Shown: positions 17,593-28,048, numbered from the stretch's first letter. The stretch is DNA of 64,000 nucleotides from Paracoccus endophyticus (GCF_003286075.1 NZ_QLUV01000001.1:124001-188000); one strand, 5' to 3'. A program made the numbers and translations. Notes: generated from the sequence alone by a model not told the origin.

Positions 17593-17721
17593 TTGATTCG
17601 CACGATTACGGTCGGCAGCTGCATCTCGGTCCAGGGCATGTTCGAGCGCGACATGGGCGATGGTCACATCGCCGTGCGCGTCGGCGACCAGACCTATGTC
17701 GGCAAGCCGGTAAAGCGCTGA
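17593..17721 (+). CDS. small basic protein, 42 aa, function unknown
   Basis: The TTG start at 17593 is preceded by AAGGAGG (17578-17584) with 8-base spacing, the strongest Shine-Dalgarno in this part of the window. The product begins LIRTITVGSCISVQGMFERD and ends YVGKPVKR; it looks like a compact beta-rich domain. An upstream in-frame ATG at 17539 would add 18 residues but lacks a ribosome site. I think similar short proteins occur in other Rhodobacterales, but cannot check. It is flanked by an AT-rich promoter-like region and an intrinsic terminator, so it is a single-gene unit. Confidence 0.65.
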   Translation: MIRTITVGSCISVQGMFERDMGDGHIAVRVGDQTYVGKPVKR

Positions 17722-17759
17722 CGCCCACAGCCAAGCGGTGGCACAGGCGGTGACACTCG

Positions 17760-17784
17760 GGGCGTCCCTCGCGGGGCGCCCTTT
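17760..17784 (+). terminator. intrinsic terminator after the 42-aa gene
   Basis: GGGCGTCCC (17760-17768) pairs with GGGGCGCCC (17773-17781), one G-U pair, 4-base loop, followed by TTT. It is placed 38 bases after the small gene's stop. Confidence 0.6.
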
Positions 17785-17837
17785 CGCATGGCACCGCCGC
17801 ATCCGGGGCGGTGGCCGGTCGCCGCCGCCATGACAAA

Positions 17838-17857
17838 GGGCCGCCCAAGGGCGGCCC
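17838..17857 (-). terminator. intrinsic terminator of the rimP-nusA-infB operon
   Basis: Read on the minus strand, GGGCCGCC and GGCGGCCC form an 8-bp stem with a 4-base loop, followed by TTTGTCA. It lies 21 bases past the infB stop, and ends the leftward operon. Confidence 0.65.
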
Positions 17858-17878
17858 CCAGTCGCGCGGCGGCGCGGA

Positions 17879-20428
17879 TCACAGCTGGCGCTGCACTTCC
17901 TCGCGCTCGAAGATCTCGATGACGTCGCCCTTGCGGATGTCGTCATAGTTCTCGAACGCCATGCCGCATTCCTGGCCGGACGTGACCTCCTTGACCTCGT
18001 CCTTGTAGCGTTTCAGCGTCTTGAGCGTGCCTTCGTGGATGACCACGTTGTCGCGCAGCAGGCGCACCCCGGCCGACCGGCGGGCCACGCCCTCGGTGAC
18101 AAGGCAGCCCGCGACGTTGCCGACGCCGGTGACGCGGAACACTTCCCGGATCTCGGCATAGCCGATGAAGGTCTCGCGCACCTCGTTCTTGAGAAGGCCC
18201 GACGCCGCCGCCTTGATGTCGTCCACCAGGTCGTAGATGATCGAGTAGTAGCGGATCTCGACCCCCTTCTGGTTGGCGGCGTTGCGCGCAGGCGCGTTCG
18301 CCCGGACGTTGAAGCCGATCACCGGCGCGCTGCTGGCCTCGGCCAGGCCCACGTCCGATTCGGTGATGGCGCCCACGCCGGAATGCAGCACGCGGACCCG
18401 CACCTCGTCGTTGCCGACCTTTTCCAGCGCCTGCACGATCGCCTCGGCCGATCCCTGCACGTCGGCCTTGACGACGACGGGCAGTTCGGCGACCGATTCG
18501 TCGGCCTTGGCCTTGGCCATCAGCTCCTGCAGCGTGGTGGCGGCCCCGGCGGCGGCGCGCTTGTCCTTGGCGGCCGAGATGCGGTAATCCGCGATTTCGC
18601 GGGCCTGTGCCTCGGTTTCCACCACGTTCAGCACGTCACCCGCCTCGGGCGTGCCGTTCAGGCCCAGCACCTCGACGGGAACCGACGGACCGGCCTCGCT
18701 CACGCGCTCGCCCTTGTCGTCGATCAGCGCGCGGACCTTGCCCCACTGTTCGCCGACGACGAAGATGTCGCCCTGGCGCAGGGTGCCGTTCTGGACCAGC
18801 ACGGTCGCGACGGGACCGCGGCCCACGTCCAGCTTGGCCTCGATCACCGCGCCCAAGGCGGCGCGCTCGGGGTTGGCGCGCAGTTCCAGGATCTCGGCCT
18901 GAAGCGCGATGGCCTCCAGCAGCTCGTCCAGGCCCTGGCCGGTATGGGCCGAGACCTCGACGTCCTGCACCTCGCCCGACATCGCCTCGACGACGACCTC
19001 GTGCTGCAGCAGGTCGGTGCGGACCTTCTGCGGGTTGGCCGAGGGCTTGTCGATCTTGTTGATCGCCACGATCATCGGAACGCCCGCGGCCTTGGCGTGG
19101 GCGATCGCCTCGACCGTCTGCGGCATCACCGCGTCGTCGGCGGCCACGACCAGCACCACGATGTCGGTCACGTTCGCGCCCCGCGCCCGCATGGACGTGA
19201 AGGCGGCGTGGCCGGGCGTGTCGAGGAAGGTCAGCACCGCCCCCGAATCCGTCGTCACCTGATAGGCGCCGATGTGCTGGGTGATGCCGCCCGCCTCGCC
19301 CGAGACGACGTTGGCATGGCGGATCTTGTCCAGCAGCGAGGTCTTGCCGTGGTCCACATGGCCCATGATCGTGATGATCGGCGGGCGCGACTGCAGATCC
19401 TCGTCGCGGTCATCGACGGTGTCGATCACCTGCTCGACGTCCGAATCGCTGACGCGGACGGCCTTGTGGCCGAATTCCTCGATCACCAGCTCGGCGGTGT
19501 CGGCGTCGATGGACTGGTTGGCCGTGACCATCATGCCCATCTTCATCAGCGACTTGATGACATCCGCGCCGCGCTCGGCCATGCGGTTGGCAAGTTCCTG
19601 CACGGTGATCGTCTCGGGCAGCTGGACGTCGCGGACCTGCTTTTCGGCGCGATGGGCCTGGCCCAGCGCCTTGGCGCGGGCCTTTTCCTGCTTGCGCTTC
19701 ATCGCCGCAAGGCTGCGGACCCGGCCGCCGTCGCCCGACAGCGCCTGGGTCAGCGACAGCCGGCCGGTGCGGCGGCTGTCCTCGGCCTTGGCCTTGGCCT
19801 TGGCGTCGCTGTCGCCGCCGACGTCGCGGCGGTCGCGGTCGGTCCGGCGGGGTGTGGTGACGGCGACGCCCTTGGTTTCGGCGCGCGCGGCGGCGGCCTC
19901 GGCGGTCGCGCGGTCGGTCGATGCCGTCTGCGCGGGCTTCGCCGTGACCTCGGCTTTCTTGGCGGCGCGCAGCGCCTCCTCGCGCAGCTTGCGGGCCTCT
20001 TCCTCGGCGCGGGCCTTCAGGGCCTCTTCGCGCTCGCGCTCCTCGCGCTCCTTCGCCTCGATCTCGGCGCGGCGGCGCTCGCGCTCTTCGTCGCGGGCCT
20101 TTTCCTCGGCGGCGCGGCGGGCATTGTCCTCGGCCTCGCGCGACTTGGCGGCGGCCAGCGCCTTCAGGCGCCGCTCCATCTCGGCCTCGGTGATGCCGGC
20201 GGGACGCTTCGAGGGGTCGGAGGCCACGGCCGCCGGAGAGTTCGGACGCGGCGGCACGGCACCCGCGGCACCCGCGGCACCGGGTTTCGGCACCACGACG
20301 CGCTTGCGCTTGGTCTCGACGACCACGTTGTGCGTGCGACCGTGGCTGAAGCTCTGCTTCACCTGCCCCGCACGACCCGTTCCGCCGCCGCCCAGACCCA
20401 GTGGTTTCTTTCCGTCTTTATCGCTCAT
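17879..20428 (-). CDS. infB: translation initiation factor IF-2
   Basis: 849 aa from ATG 20428 ([14 protein letters not shown]), which is the usual alphaproteobacterial start; the frame is open 15 codons further. N-terminal region about 1-270 is highly charged Lys/Glu/Arg/Ala, probably long helix. An IF2_N domain ([20 protein letters not shown]) follows, then the GTPase with G1 GHVDHGKT near residue 356, G3 DTPGH and G4 NKID, and domains II to IV that bind fMet-tRNA. It positions initiator tRNA on the 30S subunit. Last gene of the rimP operon; its start overlaps the end of the ylxR-type gene by 11 bases. Confidence 0.98.
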   Translation of the reverse strand: MSDKDGKKPLGLGGGGTGRAGQVKQSFSHGRTHNVVVETKRKRVVVPKPGAAGAAGAVPPRPNSPAAVASDPSKRPAGITEAEMERRLKALAAAKSREAEDNARRAAEEKARDEERERRRAEIEAKEREEREREEALKARAEEEARKLREEALRAAKKAEVTAKPAQTASTDRATAEAAAARAETKGVAVTTPRRTDRDRRDVGGDSDAKAKAKAEDSRRTGRLSLTQALSGDGGRVRSLAAMKRKQEKARAKALGQAHRAEKQVRDVQLPETITVQELANRMAERGADVIKSLMKMGMMVTANQSIDADTAELVIEEFGHKAVRVSDSDVEQVIDTVDDRDEDLQSRPPIITIMGHVDHGKTSLLDKIRHANVVSGEAGGITQHIGAYQVTTDSGAVLTFLDTPGHAAFTSMRARGANVTDIVVLVVAADDAVMPQTVEAIAHAKAAGVPMIVAINKIDKPSANPQKVRTDLLQHEVVVEAMSGEVQDVEVSAHTGQGLDELLEAIALQAEILELRANPERAALGAVIEAKLDVGRGPVATVLVQNGTLRQGDIFVVGEQWGKVRALIDDKGERVSEAGPSVPVEVLGLNGTPEAGDVLNVVETEAQAREIADYRISAAKDKRAAAGAATTLQELMAKAKADESVAELPVVVKADVQGSAEAIVQALEKVGNDEVRVRVLHSGVGAITESDVGLAEASSAPVIGFNVRANAPARNAANQKGVEIRYYSIIYDLVDDIKAAASGLLKNEVRETFIGYAEIREVFRVTGVGNVAGCLVTEGVARRSAGVRLLRDNVVIHEGTLKTLKRYKDEVKEVTSGQECGMAFENYDDIRKGDVIEIFEREEVQRQL

Positions 20429-21053
20429 CCGCTCTCGAATCCTTCTCGGCAGCCAAACTGCCGTCATGCCCACGCAGACCGTTCAGTCTGCTGGCGTCCC
20501 TGATCACCTTTTCGGTCAGGCCCCCACGCGCGAGCGCGCTGTGTATGACATGATCGCGCCCGAAAGCCAAACCGATTTCGGACGCCGTAAGGCATCCGAA
20601 CCAGCGGCCGCCGGGCGGCGTCCACAACTTGCCCTTGCCACGGTCCGACCCGTCGCTGGCCTGCAGCAGGACCTTGGCCTTGCCGGCGGCCAGCCAGTCC
20701 TTGACCTTCTCGAACCCGGCGACGGCGACCCCGGCCTTGCGCGCCAGCGACACCAGGTCGACGACGCGGCGGGCCAGTCCCGCCTCGATGCCGTCCACCA
20801 GGTCCGGCTCTGCCCTTACTTGGGCCTTGGCACCGCGGGAAAACAGACCCTTGGCGACAGCTTTTTCCAGCGACGCACGGTCACTGGCCACCCAGAAGCC
20901 GCGGCCGGGCAGTTTCTCGGCCAGATCGGGCACCACCGTGCCGTCGGGACCGGCGACAAAGCGGATCAGCCCGAACTTGGGCTGGACCTCGCCGGTGACG
21001 ATGCACCGCCGTTCCGGCGTCTCGCGGTCCTTGGGCCGTCCCCCGCGCGTCAA
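20418..21053 (-). CDS. YlxR-family RNA-binding protein with L7Ae-like C-terminal domain
   Basis: 211 aa from a TTG. The N-terminal half is the YlxR (DUF448) domain: [24 protein letters not shown] and [24 protein letters not shown]. The second half ([22 protein letters not shown] onward) resembles L7Ae/YlxQ RNA-binding proteins. In many alphaproteobacteria the two are fused and sit between nusA and infB, as here. The role is probably in RNA binding and regulation of transcription or ribosome function; it is not well defined. The TTG has only a weak Shine-Dalgarno, 16 bases after the nusA stop, so reinitiation is plausible. Confidence 0.88.
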   Translation of the reverse strand: MTRGGRPKDRETPERRCIVTGEVQPKFGLIRFVAGPDGTVVPDLAEKLPGRGFWVASDRASLEKAVAKGLFSRGAKAQVRAEPDLVDGIEAGLARRVVDLVSLARKAGVAVAGFEKVKDWLAAGKAKVLLQASDGSDRGKGKLWTPPGGRWFGCLTASEIGLAFGRDHVIHSALARGGLTEKVIRDASRLNGLRGHDGSLAAEKDSRADER

Positions 21054-21069
21054 GCGGCGATCCGGGGCG

Positions 21070-22686
21070 TTACACCCCGGCCTCCTGGCTGTCGGCGCCG
21101 CCGGTCTCGGCGGGCGCGGGGTGCAGCTCGTCGGGGTCGACCCAGCCCAGCATCACGCGGGCGGTCATCACCATGTCCTGCGCCTGTTCCAGGTTGATGC
21201 CGAAGGGCTCCAGCAGGCCGTCGTCCTTGACGCGCTGGCCACCTTGGGTGGTCCAGCCGCCGGCCAGCTCCCAGTCGGCGCAGGTGGCGAAGTCGTCCAG
21301 CGTCTTGACGCCGTCCTTGGCCAGCGCCTCGACCATCTGGGGGGTCAGGCCCTCGAAGGCGATCAGGCTGTCCTCGGCGCCAAGCGCGCGGGCGGCGTCC
21401 AGCGCGCGGCGGTTCGCGGCCTCCAGGTGGTCGCGGGCGCGGGCCTGCAACTCCTCGGCCGTGCCCTCGTCCACGCCATCGATGGACAAAAGCTCGTCCA
21501 GATCGACATAGGCCACCTCCTCGAGATTGGTGAAGCCCTCGGCCACCAGCAGCTGGGCGAAGAACTCGTCCAGGTCCAGCGCCTCCATGAACAGCTGCGT
21601 GCGGCTGTTGAACTCGGCCTGCCGGCGCTTGGATTCCTCCTCCTCGGTCAGGATGTCGATGTCGAGGCCCGTCAGCTGGCTGGCCAGCCGCACGTTCTGG
21701 CCGCGCCGGCCGATGGCCAGCGACAGCTGCTCCTCGGGGACGACGACCTCGATCCGGGTGGCGTCGGGATCGACGACGACCTTGGCGACCTCGGCCGGTT
21801 GCAGCGCGTTCACAAGGAAGGTCGCCTGGTCCTCGGACCACGGGATGATGTCGATCTTTTCGCCCTGCAACTCGCCCACCACGGCCTGCACGCGGCTGCC
21901 GCGCATGCCCACGCAGGCGCCCACCGGGTCGATCGAGCTGTCATAGGAGATCACGGCGATCTTGGCGCGCGAGCCGGGATCGCGGGCCACGGCCTTGATC
22001 TCGATGACGCCGTCGTAGATTTCCGGCACCTCCATCTTGAACAGCTCGGCCATGAACTGCGGGTCGGTGCGCGACAGGAAGATCTGCGGGCCCCGCGCCT
22101 CGCGGCGCACGTCCTTGACATAGGCGCGGATGCGGTCGTTGGGGCGATAGCTTTCGCGGCCGATCTTCTCGTTGCGGCGCAGGATCGCCTCGCCGCGGCC
22201 CACGTCCACGATGATGTTGCCGTATTCCTCGCGCTTGACGATGCCGTTGATGATCGTGCCGACGCGGTCGCGGAACTCTTCGTACTGCTGGTCGCGCTCG
22301 GCCTCGCGGACGCGTTGCAGGATGACCTGCTTGGCCGACTGCGCGGCGATGCGGCCCAGCTCGACCGGGGGCACCTCGTCCACGATCTCGTCGCCGACCT
22401 TGGGGTCGGGCAGATAGGGGCGGGCCTGCTCGACGGTCAGCTGCGCCTGATAATTCTCGACGGCGTCATCCTCGACCACGGTGCGGACGCGGGTAAAGCG
22501 CGCGTTGCCGGTCTTGCGGTCGATGGTCACGCGGATGTCCATTTCCGCGCCATAGCGCGACTTGGCCGCACGGGCGAGGCTGTCCTCCATCGCCTCGATC
22601 ACCAGACCGGGGTCGATCATCTTTTCCCGCGCGACCGCCTCGGCGGTCTGCAACAGTTCAAGCTGGTTGGCAGAGGTGATCGCCAT
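21070..22686 (-). CDS. nusA: transcription termination/antitermination factor NusA
   Basis: 538 aa. Order: N-terminal RNA-polymerase-binding domain, S1 domain ([21 protein letters not shown], about 133-200), two KH domains ([43 protein letters not shown]), then two helix-hairpin-helix-type acidic C-terminal repeats ([20 protein letters not shown] and following). ATG 22686 has AAGGAG six bases upstream; a GTG directly before it is an alternative. It is coupled to rimP, whose stop is 3 bases before the ATG. NusA modulates pausing and termination and could act on the leader terminator ahead of rimP. Confidence 0.98.
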   Translation of the reverse strand: MAITSANQLELLQTAEAVAREKMIDPGLVIEAMEDSLARAAKSRYGAEMDIRVTIDRKTGNARFTRVRTVVEDDAVENYQAQLTVEQARPYLPDPKVGDEIVDEVPPVELGRIAAQSAKQVILQRVREAERDQQYEEFRDRVGTIINGIVKREEYGNIIVDVGRGEAILRRNEKIGRESYRPNDRIRAYVKDVRREARGPQIFLSRTDPQFMAELFKMEVPEIYDGVIEIKAVARDPGSRAKIAVISYDSSIDPVGACVGMRGSRVQAVVGELQGEKIDIIPWSEDQATFLVNALQPAEVAKVVVDPDATRIEVVVPEEQLSLAIGRRGQNVRLASQLTGLDIDILTEEEESKRRQAEFNSRTQLFMEALDLDEFFAQLLVAEGFTNLEEVAYVDLDELLSIDGVDEGTAEELQARARDHLEAANRRALDAARALGAEDSLIAFEGLTPQMVEALAKDGVKTLDDFATCADWELAGGWTTQGGQRVKDDGLLEPFGINLEQAQDMVMTARVMLGWVDPDELHPAPAETGGADSQEAGV

Positions 22687-22689
22687 CAC

Positions 22690-23352
22690 TCACTCCTTGT
22701 CGTCGGCGTCGTCGCCGGGCTGTTCCGTTTCAATCTCGTCGAAGGCGGCTTCGTCCAGCTCGGCCCCCCTGCCGTTGCCGATCCCCGCCCCGGCTTCGGC
22801 CCCCGGCGGCAGGGTGCCCGCCTCCTTGCGCTCTTTCAGCATCAGGGCGATCAGCTCGTCGGTCAGCACCAGCTTGGCATCCGACAGCCAGTCGAAGTTC
22901 AGGCCGATGGTGTGCACCTCGCCCCGCTCCTCGATGTTCAGCAGCACCTCGTCGCCGCCCTCGCCCGTCTCGACGCCCGCCAGAACCCCCTTGAAGCGCT
23001 TGCGCCCGTCGATGGGCTGGTTCGTCTCCAGCCGGGCCTCATAGCCCTCGAAGGTGGCAAAGTCCTTCAGCCGGGTCAGCGGCCGGTCGATGCCGGGGCT
23101 GGACACCTCAAGGTGATAAGGGTCCTCCAGCGGGTCCTCGACGTCCAGCGTGGCGCTGACCGCGGTCGAGATGTCGGCGCAGTCGTCCACGTTGATCCCG
23201 CCCTCGGGGCGGTCGGCCATGATCTGCAGCGTGGCCGTGCGCCCGCCCTGAAGGCGCAGGCGCACAAGCTCGAAGCCCAGGTCCTCGATCACCGGCTGGA
23301 TGATCTCGGCCAGGCGCCGGTCGATGGCGGTCTTGGCGATGAGGTCGGTCAT
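22690..23352 (-). CDS. rimP: ribosome maturation factor RimP
   Basis: 220 aa. RimP assists 30S subunit assembly. Typical segments: [59 protein letters not shown] and the C-terminal SH3-like region. An extra acidic, Gly-rich tail of about 45 residues follows the usual end, as in related bacteria. AGGGA lies 6 bases before ATG 23352. First gene of the rimP-nusA-ylxR-infB operon; an intrinsic terminator stands directly upstream. Confidence 0.96.
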   Translation of the reverse strand: MTDLIAKTAIDRRLAEIIQPVIEDLGFELVRLRLQGGRTATLQIMADRPEGGINVDDCADISTAVSATLDVEDPLEDPYHLEVSSPGIDRPLTRLKDFATFEGYEARLETNQPIDGRKRFKGVLAGVETGEGGDEVLLNIEERGEVHTIGLNFDWLSDAKLVLTDELIALMLKERKEAGTLPPGAEAGAGIGNGRGAELDEAAFDEIETEQPGDDADDKE

Positions 23353-23369
23353 GTCCGATCCCTGAAATG

Positions 23370-23395
23370 AAAAACGGGCCGTCTGGGCGGCCCGT
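23370..23395 (-). terminator. intrinsic terminator in the rimP leader (possible attenuator)
   Basis: On the minus strand ACGGGCCG, a 6-base loop, CGGCCCGT and TTTTT: an 8-bp perfect GC-rich stem with a five-U tract. It ends only 6 bases before the rimP Shine-Dalgarno. No gene ends just upstream on this strand, since the neighbouring codirectional gene starts at 25103 and ends at 23619, 224 bases away, so it could be either that gene's terminator or a leader attenuator. Confidence 0.7.
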
Positions 23396-23618
23396 GCAAA
23401 AGCGTCCGGTGGGCAGGGTGTGGACGCCTGCGCCGCTGTCGAGGGGGATATAGCGGGTCGCCTGCCCCGATGCAAGGGGCTTGGCGGCCACGGCCGCAGG
23501 CCGCGCGGGTGGGGCGGACGGGGACCACGCCGCGTCCCCGGCCGGGGCGACGCCCCGCTGCGCCCACCGTTCTGCATCGCGCCCGCCTGCGCGGGTCCGC
23601 CTGACGCGCCCGCGCGGC

Positions 23619-25103
23619 CTAGCTGGCGGTGCCGTCCTGCGCCGCGCGGCCCGGCGTGCGGTCGGAATCGCGCGGGATCAGGTCGGCCTCGGGGGCCAGT
23701 TCGTGGGTCGCGGCGGCGGCCTCCTCCATGGTGTCGGCCTTTTCGCCCTCGTCCACCAGTTCGCGGGCCTCGTCCTCGTCCTCGTCCTCCAGCTCGGGCG
23801 GGTCCTCGCCGGCCAGGAAGTTGCCGAATTTTTCCAGCCCCGGGATATGGTCGGCCAGCACCCGCAGCACGACCAGCACCGGCACCGCGACGACCATGCC
23901 CAGGATCGACCACAGCCAGGCCCACAGCGCCACGGTCAGGAAGACCACGACCTCGTTCAGCTGCAACCGGCGCGAGACGAAATAGGGCGTGACGAACTGG
24001 CCCTCGATCGCGGTCAGGCCCAGAAAGGTCAGCCCGACCATGATCGGATACCACAGGTCGTCGAACACCAGCAGCGCGACCATCGCCGACACCACCGTCC
24101 CCAGGATCGCGCCGATGTACGGAATATAGTTCAGCACGAACCCCGCGACGCCGAACAGGATCGGGCTGGGCATTCCCCAGGCCCACATCGCCAGCCCGAT
24201 GGCGACGCCCAGGCCCAGGTTGACCATGGTGATCGCGCCCAGATAGGTGCCCAGCCGGTCCTCGATCTCGCGCAGCGCCAGATAGGCGGCGCGCTTGTCC
24301 TTCATCGTCTCGAAGCTCTGCACGATCTTGAGATACAGAAGGTCCCCGGCGCTGAGCATGAAGAACAGCAGCACCAGCGTGAACACGATCTGCCCGGCGA
24401 TGTCGGGCCCCAGCGTCAGCGCCTGCTGCAGGGTGGACGGGCCGTTGGTGCTGTCCACCTCGACCCGGATGTCCTGCGTCGTCGTCACGGGTGCGGCGCC
24501 GCCGGGTGCGGTGGTGGTCGTCATCGTGGCGGTCGCCGCAGCGCCCCCGGGGGCCGCGACCGCGGTGGTCCTTGCATCGCCGTCGGCCGCCGTCTGCACC
24601 GACACATCGCCGGGCAGCGCGGTCGTGACATCCGCGGGCGGGGCGCCCGCCGCCGGCGCGTCCACGGCCACCTCGCCCGACGAGATCTCGTCGATCTTGG
24701 CGGCCGCCTCCTCGATGCCGCGAAAGCTTTCGCGGATCGTCTGGAACCGCTCCTCGAGCCGGGTGGAGATGGTGGCGCTGTTGTCCATCAGGTTGCTGAC
24801 GGGGCCCGAGACGAGATAGCCCAGCACGGCCATGCCCAGCACCAGCCCGACGACCACGATCCCGGCCGTGGCCGATGCCCCCACGCCCCGGCGCGACATG
24901 AAGCGGCGGAACGGCACGAACACGAAGAACAGCAGGAACGCCAGCGTCACCGGCATCAGGAAGCTGCGGGCCTCGGCGATGAAGCCGAAGCCCAGGATCA
25001 GGAAGATCCCGATGACCGGCCATCGCGGAAAGCTCCCGCGCTCGCCCTCGGGGCGGACATGGGCGGGAAAGCGGTGGCTGGTCACAAGGTCGCGCGGCGG
25101 CAT
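23619..25103 (-). CDS. AI-2E family transporter (PerM-like permease)
   Basis: 494 aa integral membrane protein. Hydrophobic helices near residues 28-58, 78-100, then a cluster from about 235 to 425, the usual AI-2E/PerM layout, with the conserved [20 protein letters not shown] segment and [18 protein letters not shown]-like region. The soluble segment between helix 3 and the C-terminal cluster is enlarged by about 70 residues of Thr/Ala/Pro/Gly low complexity (near residues 155-215). The last 70 residues are a strongly acidic cytoplasmic tail. Members export autoinducer-2 or act as Na+/H+ antiporters; the substrate here is unknown. Confidence 0.85.
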   Translation of the reverse strand: MPPRDLVTSHRFPAHVRPEGERGSFPRWPVIGIFLILGFGFIAEARSFLMPVTLAFLLFFVFVPFRRFMSRRGVGASATAGIVVVGLVLGMAVLGYLVSGPVSNLMDNSATISTRLEERFQTIRESFRGIEEAAAKIDEISSGEVAVDAPAAGAPPADVTTALPGDVSVQTAADGDARTTAVAAPGGAAATATMTTTTAPGGAAPVTTTQDIRVEVDSTNGPSTLQQALTLGPDIAGQIVFTLVLLFFMLSAGDLLYLKIVQSFETMKDKRAAYLALREIEDRLGTYLGAITMVNLGLGVAIGLAMWAWGMPSPILFGVAGFVLNYIPYIGAILGTVVSAMVALLVFDDLWYPIMVGLTFLGLTAIEGQFVTPYFVSRRLQLNEVVVFLTVALWAWLWSILGMVVAVPVLVVLRVLADHIPGLEKFGNFLAGEDPPELEDEDEDEARELVDEGEKADTMEEAAAATHELAPEADLIPRDSDRTPGRAAQDGTAS

Positions 25104-25244
25104 GATGTCTCCGGGGGTGGGCGCGTCCGAACGCCCCCGCTCGCCGCCGGTTCCGCGCGCCCGCCCGGACCGGCCGCGCGCCCCGTCGCGCCGAACGGAC
25201 GGCGCCCGCGCCCCGACAGGGCGGGGCCGCGCGCGCCGCGCCCG

Positions 25245-26477
25245 TCAGATCGGATGATCGCCCGTGGCGTCGATGACCCGCGTGGGCAGGCCCATGTCGC
25301 CCAGCAGCTCCAGGAACGGGCGCGCGGGCAGGTCCTCGACGTTGACCATGCGCTTCACGTCCCAGACGCCGCGGGCGATCAGGATCGCCGCCGCGACCGG
25401 GGGCACGCCCGCGGTATAGCTGATGCCCTGCGATCCGACCTCGGCATAGGCCTCGGCGTGGTCGGCGACGTTGTAGATGAACACCTCGCCCGGCTGGCCG
25501 TCGCGGGTGCCGCGCACCAGATCGCCGATGCAGGTCTTGCCGGTATAGTCGGGCGCCAGCGACGACGGGTCGGGCAGCACCGCCTTGACCACCTTCAGCG
25601 GCACGACCTGCTGGCCCTCGGCGGTGGTGACGGGCTGCTCGGACAGCAGGCCGAGGTTTTTCAGCACGGTGAAGACGTTGATGTAATGCGCGCCGAAGCC
25701 CATCCAGAACCGCACATCGGCCTGGGGATAGCGCGCGGACAGGGAATGCACCTCGTCATGGCCCGACAGATAGGCGGTCTGCTTGCCGACGACCGGCAGG
25801 TCCCATTCCCGGCCGACCTCGAACATCGCGTTCTCGCGCCATTCGCCGCCCTGCCAGGAATAGACGGTGCCGGTGAACTCGCGGAAGTTGATCTCGGGGT
25901 CGAAGTTGGTGGCGAACCAGCGGCCGTGGCTGCCCGCGTTGATGTCGACGATGTCGATCGACTCGATCGTGTCGAAATACTCGTCCTCGGCCAGTCGCGC
26001 ATAGGCGTTGACGACGCCCGGGTCGAACCCCGCGCCCAGGATCGCGGTCACGCCCGCGGCCTCGACGGCCTCGCGGCGTTTCCATTCGTAGTTGCCGTAC
26101 CAGGGCGGCGTTTCGCAGATCCTGGCCGGGTCCTCGTGGATCGCGGTGTCGATATAGGCCGCGCCCGTGTCGATGCAGCCCTGCAGAACCGTCATGTTGA
26201 CGAAGGCGGACCCCACGTTGATGACGATCCGCGCGCCCGTGCGCCGGATCAGCGCGGCCACGGCCTCGGCGTCCATCGCATCCAGCGCATGGGTGGTGAT
26301 GGTGCGCCCGTGCGCGGTGCCCTTGTCCCGGATCGTGCCGACGATCGCGTCCGCCTTGGCCTGCGTGCGGTTGGCGATGTGCAGGTCGCCGAACTCGTCG
26401 GCCCACTGCGCGACCTTGTGGGCGACCACCTGGGCCACGCCGCCGGCGCCGATGATCAGGACATTGGGTTTTTCCAA
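25245..26477 (-). CDS. carboxy(nor)spermidine dehydrogenase (saccharopine dehydrogenase family)
   Basis: 410 aa. N-terminal Rossmann fold [20 protein letters not shown], then saccharopine-dehydrogenase-like domains with [16 protein letters not shown] and the C-terminal [17 protein letters not shown]. Next to nspC, it should be the enzyme that condenses aspartate semialdehyde with putrescine or diaminopropane to carboxyspermidine or carboxynorspermidine using NADPH. This route replaces SpeD/SpeE in many Rhodobacterales. It lies 12 bases downstream of the nspC stop on the same strand... in transcription order nspC comes first. Which polyamine is made cannot be read from sequence. Confidence 0.88.
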   Translation of the reverse strand: MEKPNVLIIGAGGVAQVVAHKVAQWADEFGDLHIANRTQAKADAIVGTIRDKGTAHGRTITTHALDAMDAEAVAALIRRTGARIVINVGSAFVNMTVLQGCIDTGAAYIDTAIHEDPARICETPPWYGNYEWKRREAVEAAGVTAILGAGFDPGVVNAYARLAEDEYFDTIESIDIVDINAGSHGRWFATNFDPEINFREFTGTVYSWQGGEWRENAMFEVGREWDLPVVGKQTAYLSGHDEVHSLSARYPQADVRFWMGFGAHYINVFTVLKNLGLLSEQPVTTAEGQQVVPLKVVKAVLPDPSSLAPDYTGKTCIGDLVRGTRDGQPGEVFIYNVADHAEAYAEVGSQGISYTAGVPPVAAAILIARGVWDVKRMVNVEDLPARPFLELLGDMGLPTRVIDATGDHPI

Positions 26478-26489
26478 GGCGTTGTTCCC

Positions 26490-27590
26490 TTACGAAAGCG
26501 AGGCGCGAAAGTCGTCGTAACCGAAGCTGCGAACCGTGGTGATCGTTCCGTCCAGTTCGCGGATGCAGATGGCGGGCATCGCCACGCCATTGAACCAGTT
26601 CTTCTTGACCATCGTGTAACCTGCCGCGTCCTGCACGCTGATGCGGTCGCCGATTTTCAGGGGCGCGGGAAAGCGCGCGTCGCCGAAGATGTCGCCCGCA
26701 AGGCAGGACTGGCCCGCGATCTGATAGGCGTGCGCGCCATCCTGCGGCAGTTTGGCGTTTTCGCGATAGATCAGCAGGTCCAGCATGTGCGCCTCGACGC
26801 TGCTGTCCACCACCGCGACCTGCTTGCCGGTGTCCAGGATGTCCAGCACCGTCACCTCCAGCGTGGTGGTGCCGGTGATCGACGCCTCGCCGGGTTCCAG
26901 ATAGACCTGCACCCCGAAGCGGTCGGCGAACGCCCGCAGCCGGTCGGCCAGCGCGTCCAGCGGATAGCCCTCGCCGGTGAAATGGATGCCGCCGCCCAAG
27001 GACACCCAGTCGAGCTTTTCCAGAAAGCCGCCGAACTCGGATTCGATCCGGTCGAGCTGGCCCGAGAACAGGTCGAAGTCCCGGTTTTCGCAGTTGTAAT
27101 GGATCATCACGCCCGAGATGCGGTCCAGCGCGCGATCCAGCCGCGCCCTGTCCCACTCCCCCAGGCGCGAGAAGGGCCGCGCCGGGTCGGCCAGGTCAAA
27201 GCCCGAGGTCGAGAACCGCGGGTTCAGCCGCAGCCCGCGCGCGATCCCCTGCGCCCGATCGGCGAAGCGGTCAAGCTGGCCCAGGCTGTTGAAGATGATC
27301 TTGTCGGCATAGCCCACCGCCTCGTCGATCTCGTGATCGGCCCAGGCGACGGAATAGGCATGCGCCTCGCCCGCGAATGTCTCGCGCCCCAGCCGCAGCT
27401 CGTTCAGGCTGGACGAGGTGGTGCCGTCCATGGACTGCGCCATCTGGTCGAACACGCTCCAGGTCGCAAAGCATTTCAGCGCCAGCAGCGTCCTGGCCCC
27501 CGACCGTTCACGCAACCGGTCCATCTTGGCCATGTTGGCGGCAAGCCGCGCACGGTCGATCAGATAAAACGGCGTCTGCGGCGTGGTCAT
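26490..27590 (-). CDS. nspC: carboxy(nor)spermidine decarboxylase
   Basis: 366 aa, fold-type III PLP decarboxylase. The N-terminal barrel carries the PLP lysine in TLLALKCFATW (about residue 46). Other motifs: VMIHYNCENRDFDLF, WVSLGGGIHFTGEGYP, VYLEPGEASI, and the C-terminal GQSCLAGDIFGDARFP with the catalytic Cys. It removes CO2 from carboxyspermidine or carboxynorspermidine to give the free polyamine. ATG 27590 (MTTPQTPFYLIDRARL) matches the family start; the frame is open further upstream without family similarity. It forms a two-gene operon with the dehydrogenase. Confidence 0.92.
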   Translation of the reverse strand: MTTPQTPFYLIDRARLAANMAKMDRLRERSGARTLLALKCFATWSVFDQMAQSMDGTTSSSLNELRLGRETFAGEAHAYSVAWADHEIDEAVGYADKIIFNSLGQLDRFADRAQGIARGLRLNPRFSTSGFDLADPARPFSRLGEWDRARLDRALDRISGVMIHYNCENRDFDLFSGQLDRIESEFGGFLEKLDWVSLGGGIHFTGEGYPLDALADRLRAFADRFGVQVYLEPGEASITGTTTLEVTVLDILDTGKQVAVVDSSVEAHMLDLLIYRENAKLPQDGAHAYQIAGQSCLAGDIFGDARFPAPLKIGDRISVQDAAGYTMVKKNWFNGVAMPAICIRELDGTITTVRSFGYDDFRASLS

Positions 27591-27752
27591 GCTGGTCGAA
27601 CCCCGGCTTGAAAAGGCAAGGACGCGATATAGGTCCGCCCCCCTGCCGTGACAAGCGCATGCGGCAGGGGCATGACGGAACGGGGGCGGGGCCGGTGCGT
27701 TCGCCGAGGGGCGCCGCCGGGCGGACTGGCGATGGCAATCCGCCATGCCTAG

Positions 27753-27769
27753 ATTGTGACGACCACAAT
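27753..27769. promoter_or_regulatory. inverted repeat ATTGTG-N5-CACAAT, candidate operator
   Basis: A perfect 6-bp inverted repeat with 5-base spacer, 20 bases before the start codon of the 76-aa gene. A second weaker one (gatggc-N5-gccat) lies just upstream near 27731-27747. The position suits a repressor site; the regulator is unknown. Confidence 0.35.
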
Positions 27770-27789
27770 GACCGCGAGGAGGAGACTGA

Positions 27790-28020
27790 ATGTCCGAGAG
27801 CGTGACCAACGACCTGCTGCATGAGTTGATGAAGGCCATGCACCAGCGGTTCGACCGGCTGGAGCACACCCTGCGCGAGCAGGCCGCCGCTGCTGCCGAG
27901 GAACGGGAGCATCTGCGCCTGCTCATGCGGACCACGGGCCGGCACGAGGACGCCTTCGCCAGCGTAAACACGCGCCTTGATCGCATCGAGCGCCGCCTTG
28001 ATCTGGTGGGTCAGCCATGA
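27790..28020 (+). CDS. small coiled-coil protein, 76 aa, function unknown
   Basis: Preceded by GAGGAGGAG about 5 bases before the ATG, a very strong ribosome site, so it is probably real. The protein is Leu/Glu/Arg-rich with heptad-like spacing (MKAMHQRFDRLEHTLREQ and FASVNTRLDRIERRLDLV), suggesting a two-helix coiled coil or a small oligomer. No Cys, no membrane segment. It stands 28 bases upstream of a glutaredoxin gene on the same strand. Confidence 0.7.
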   Translation: MSESVTNDLLHELMKAMHQRFDRLEHTLREQAAAAAEEREHLRLLMRTTGRHEDAFASVNTRLDRIERRLDLVGQP

Positions 28021-28048
28021 ACAACAATACATTGGCGCGGAGAATCCG

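Noticed and set aside
23481-27611. A 1,376-codon open frame on the plus strand opposite the transporter and nspC genes
   Set aside because: Antisense to three well-supported genes, with no recognisable domains or ribosome site.
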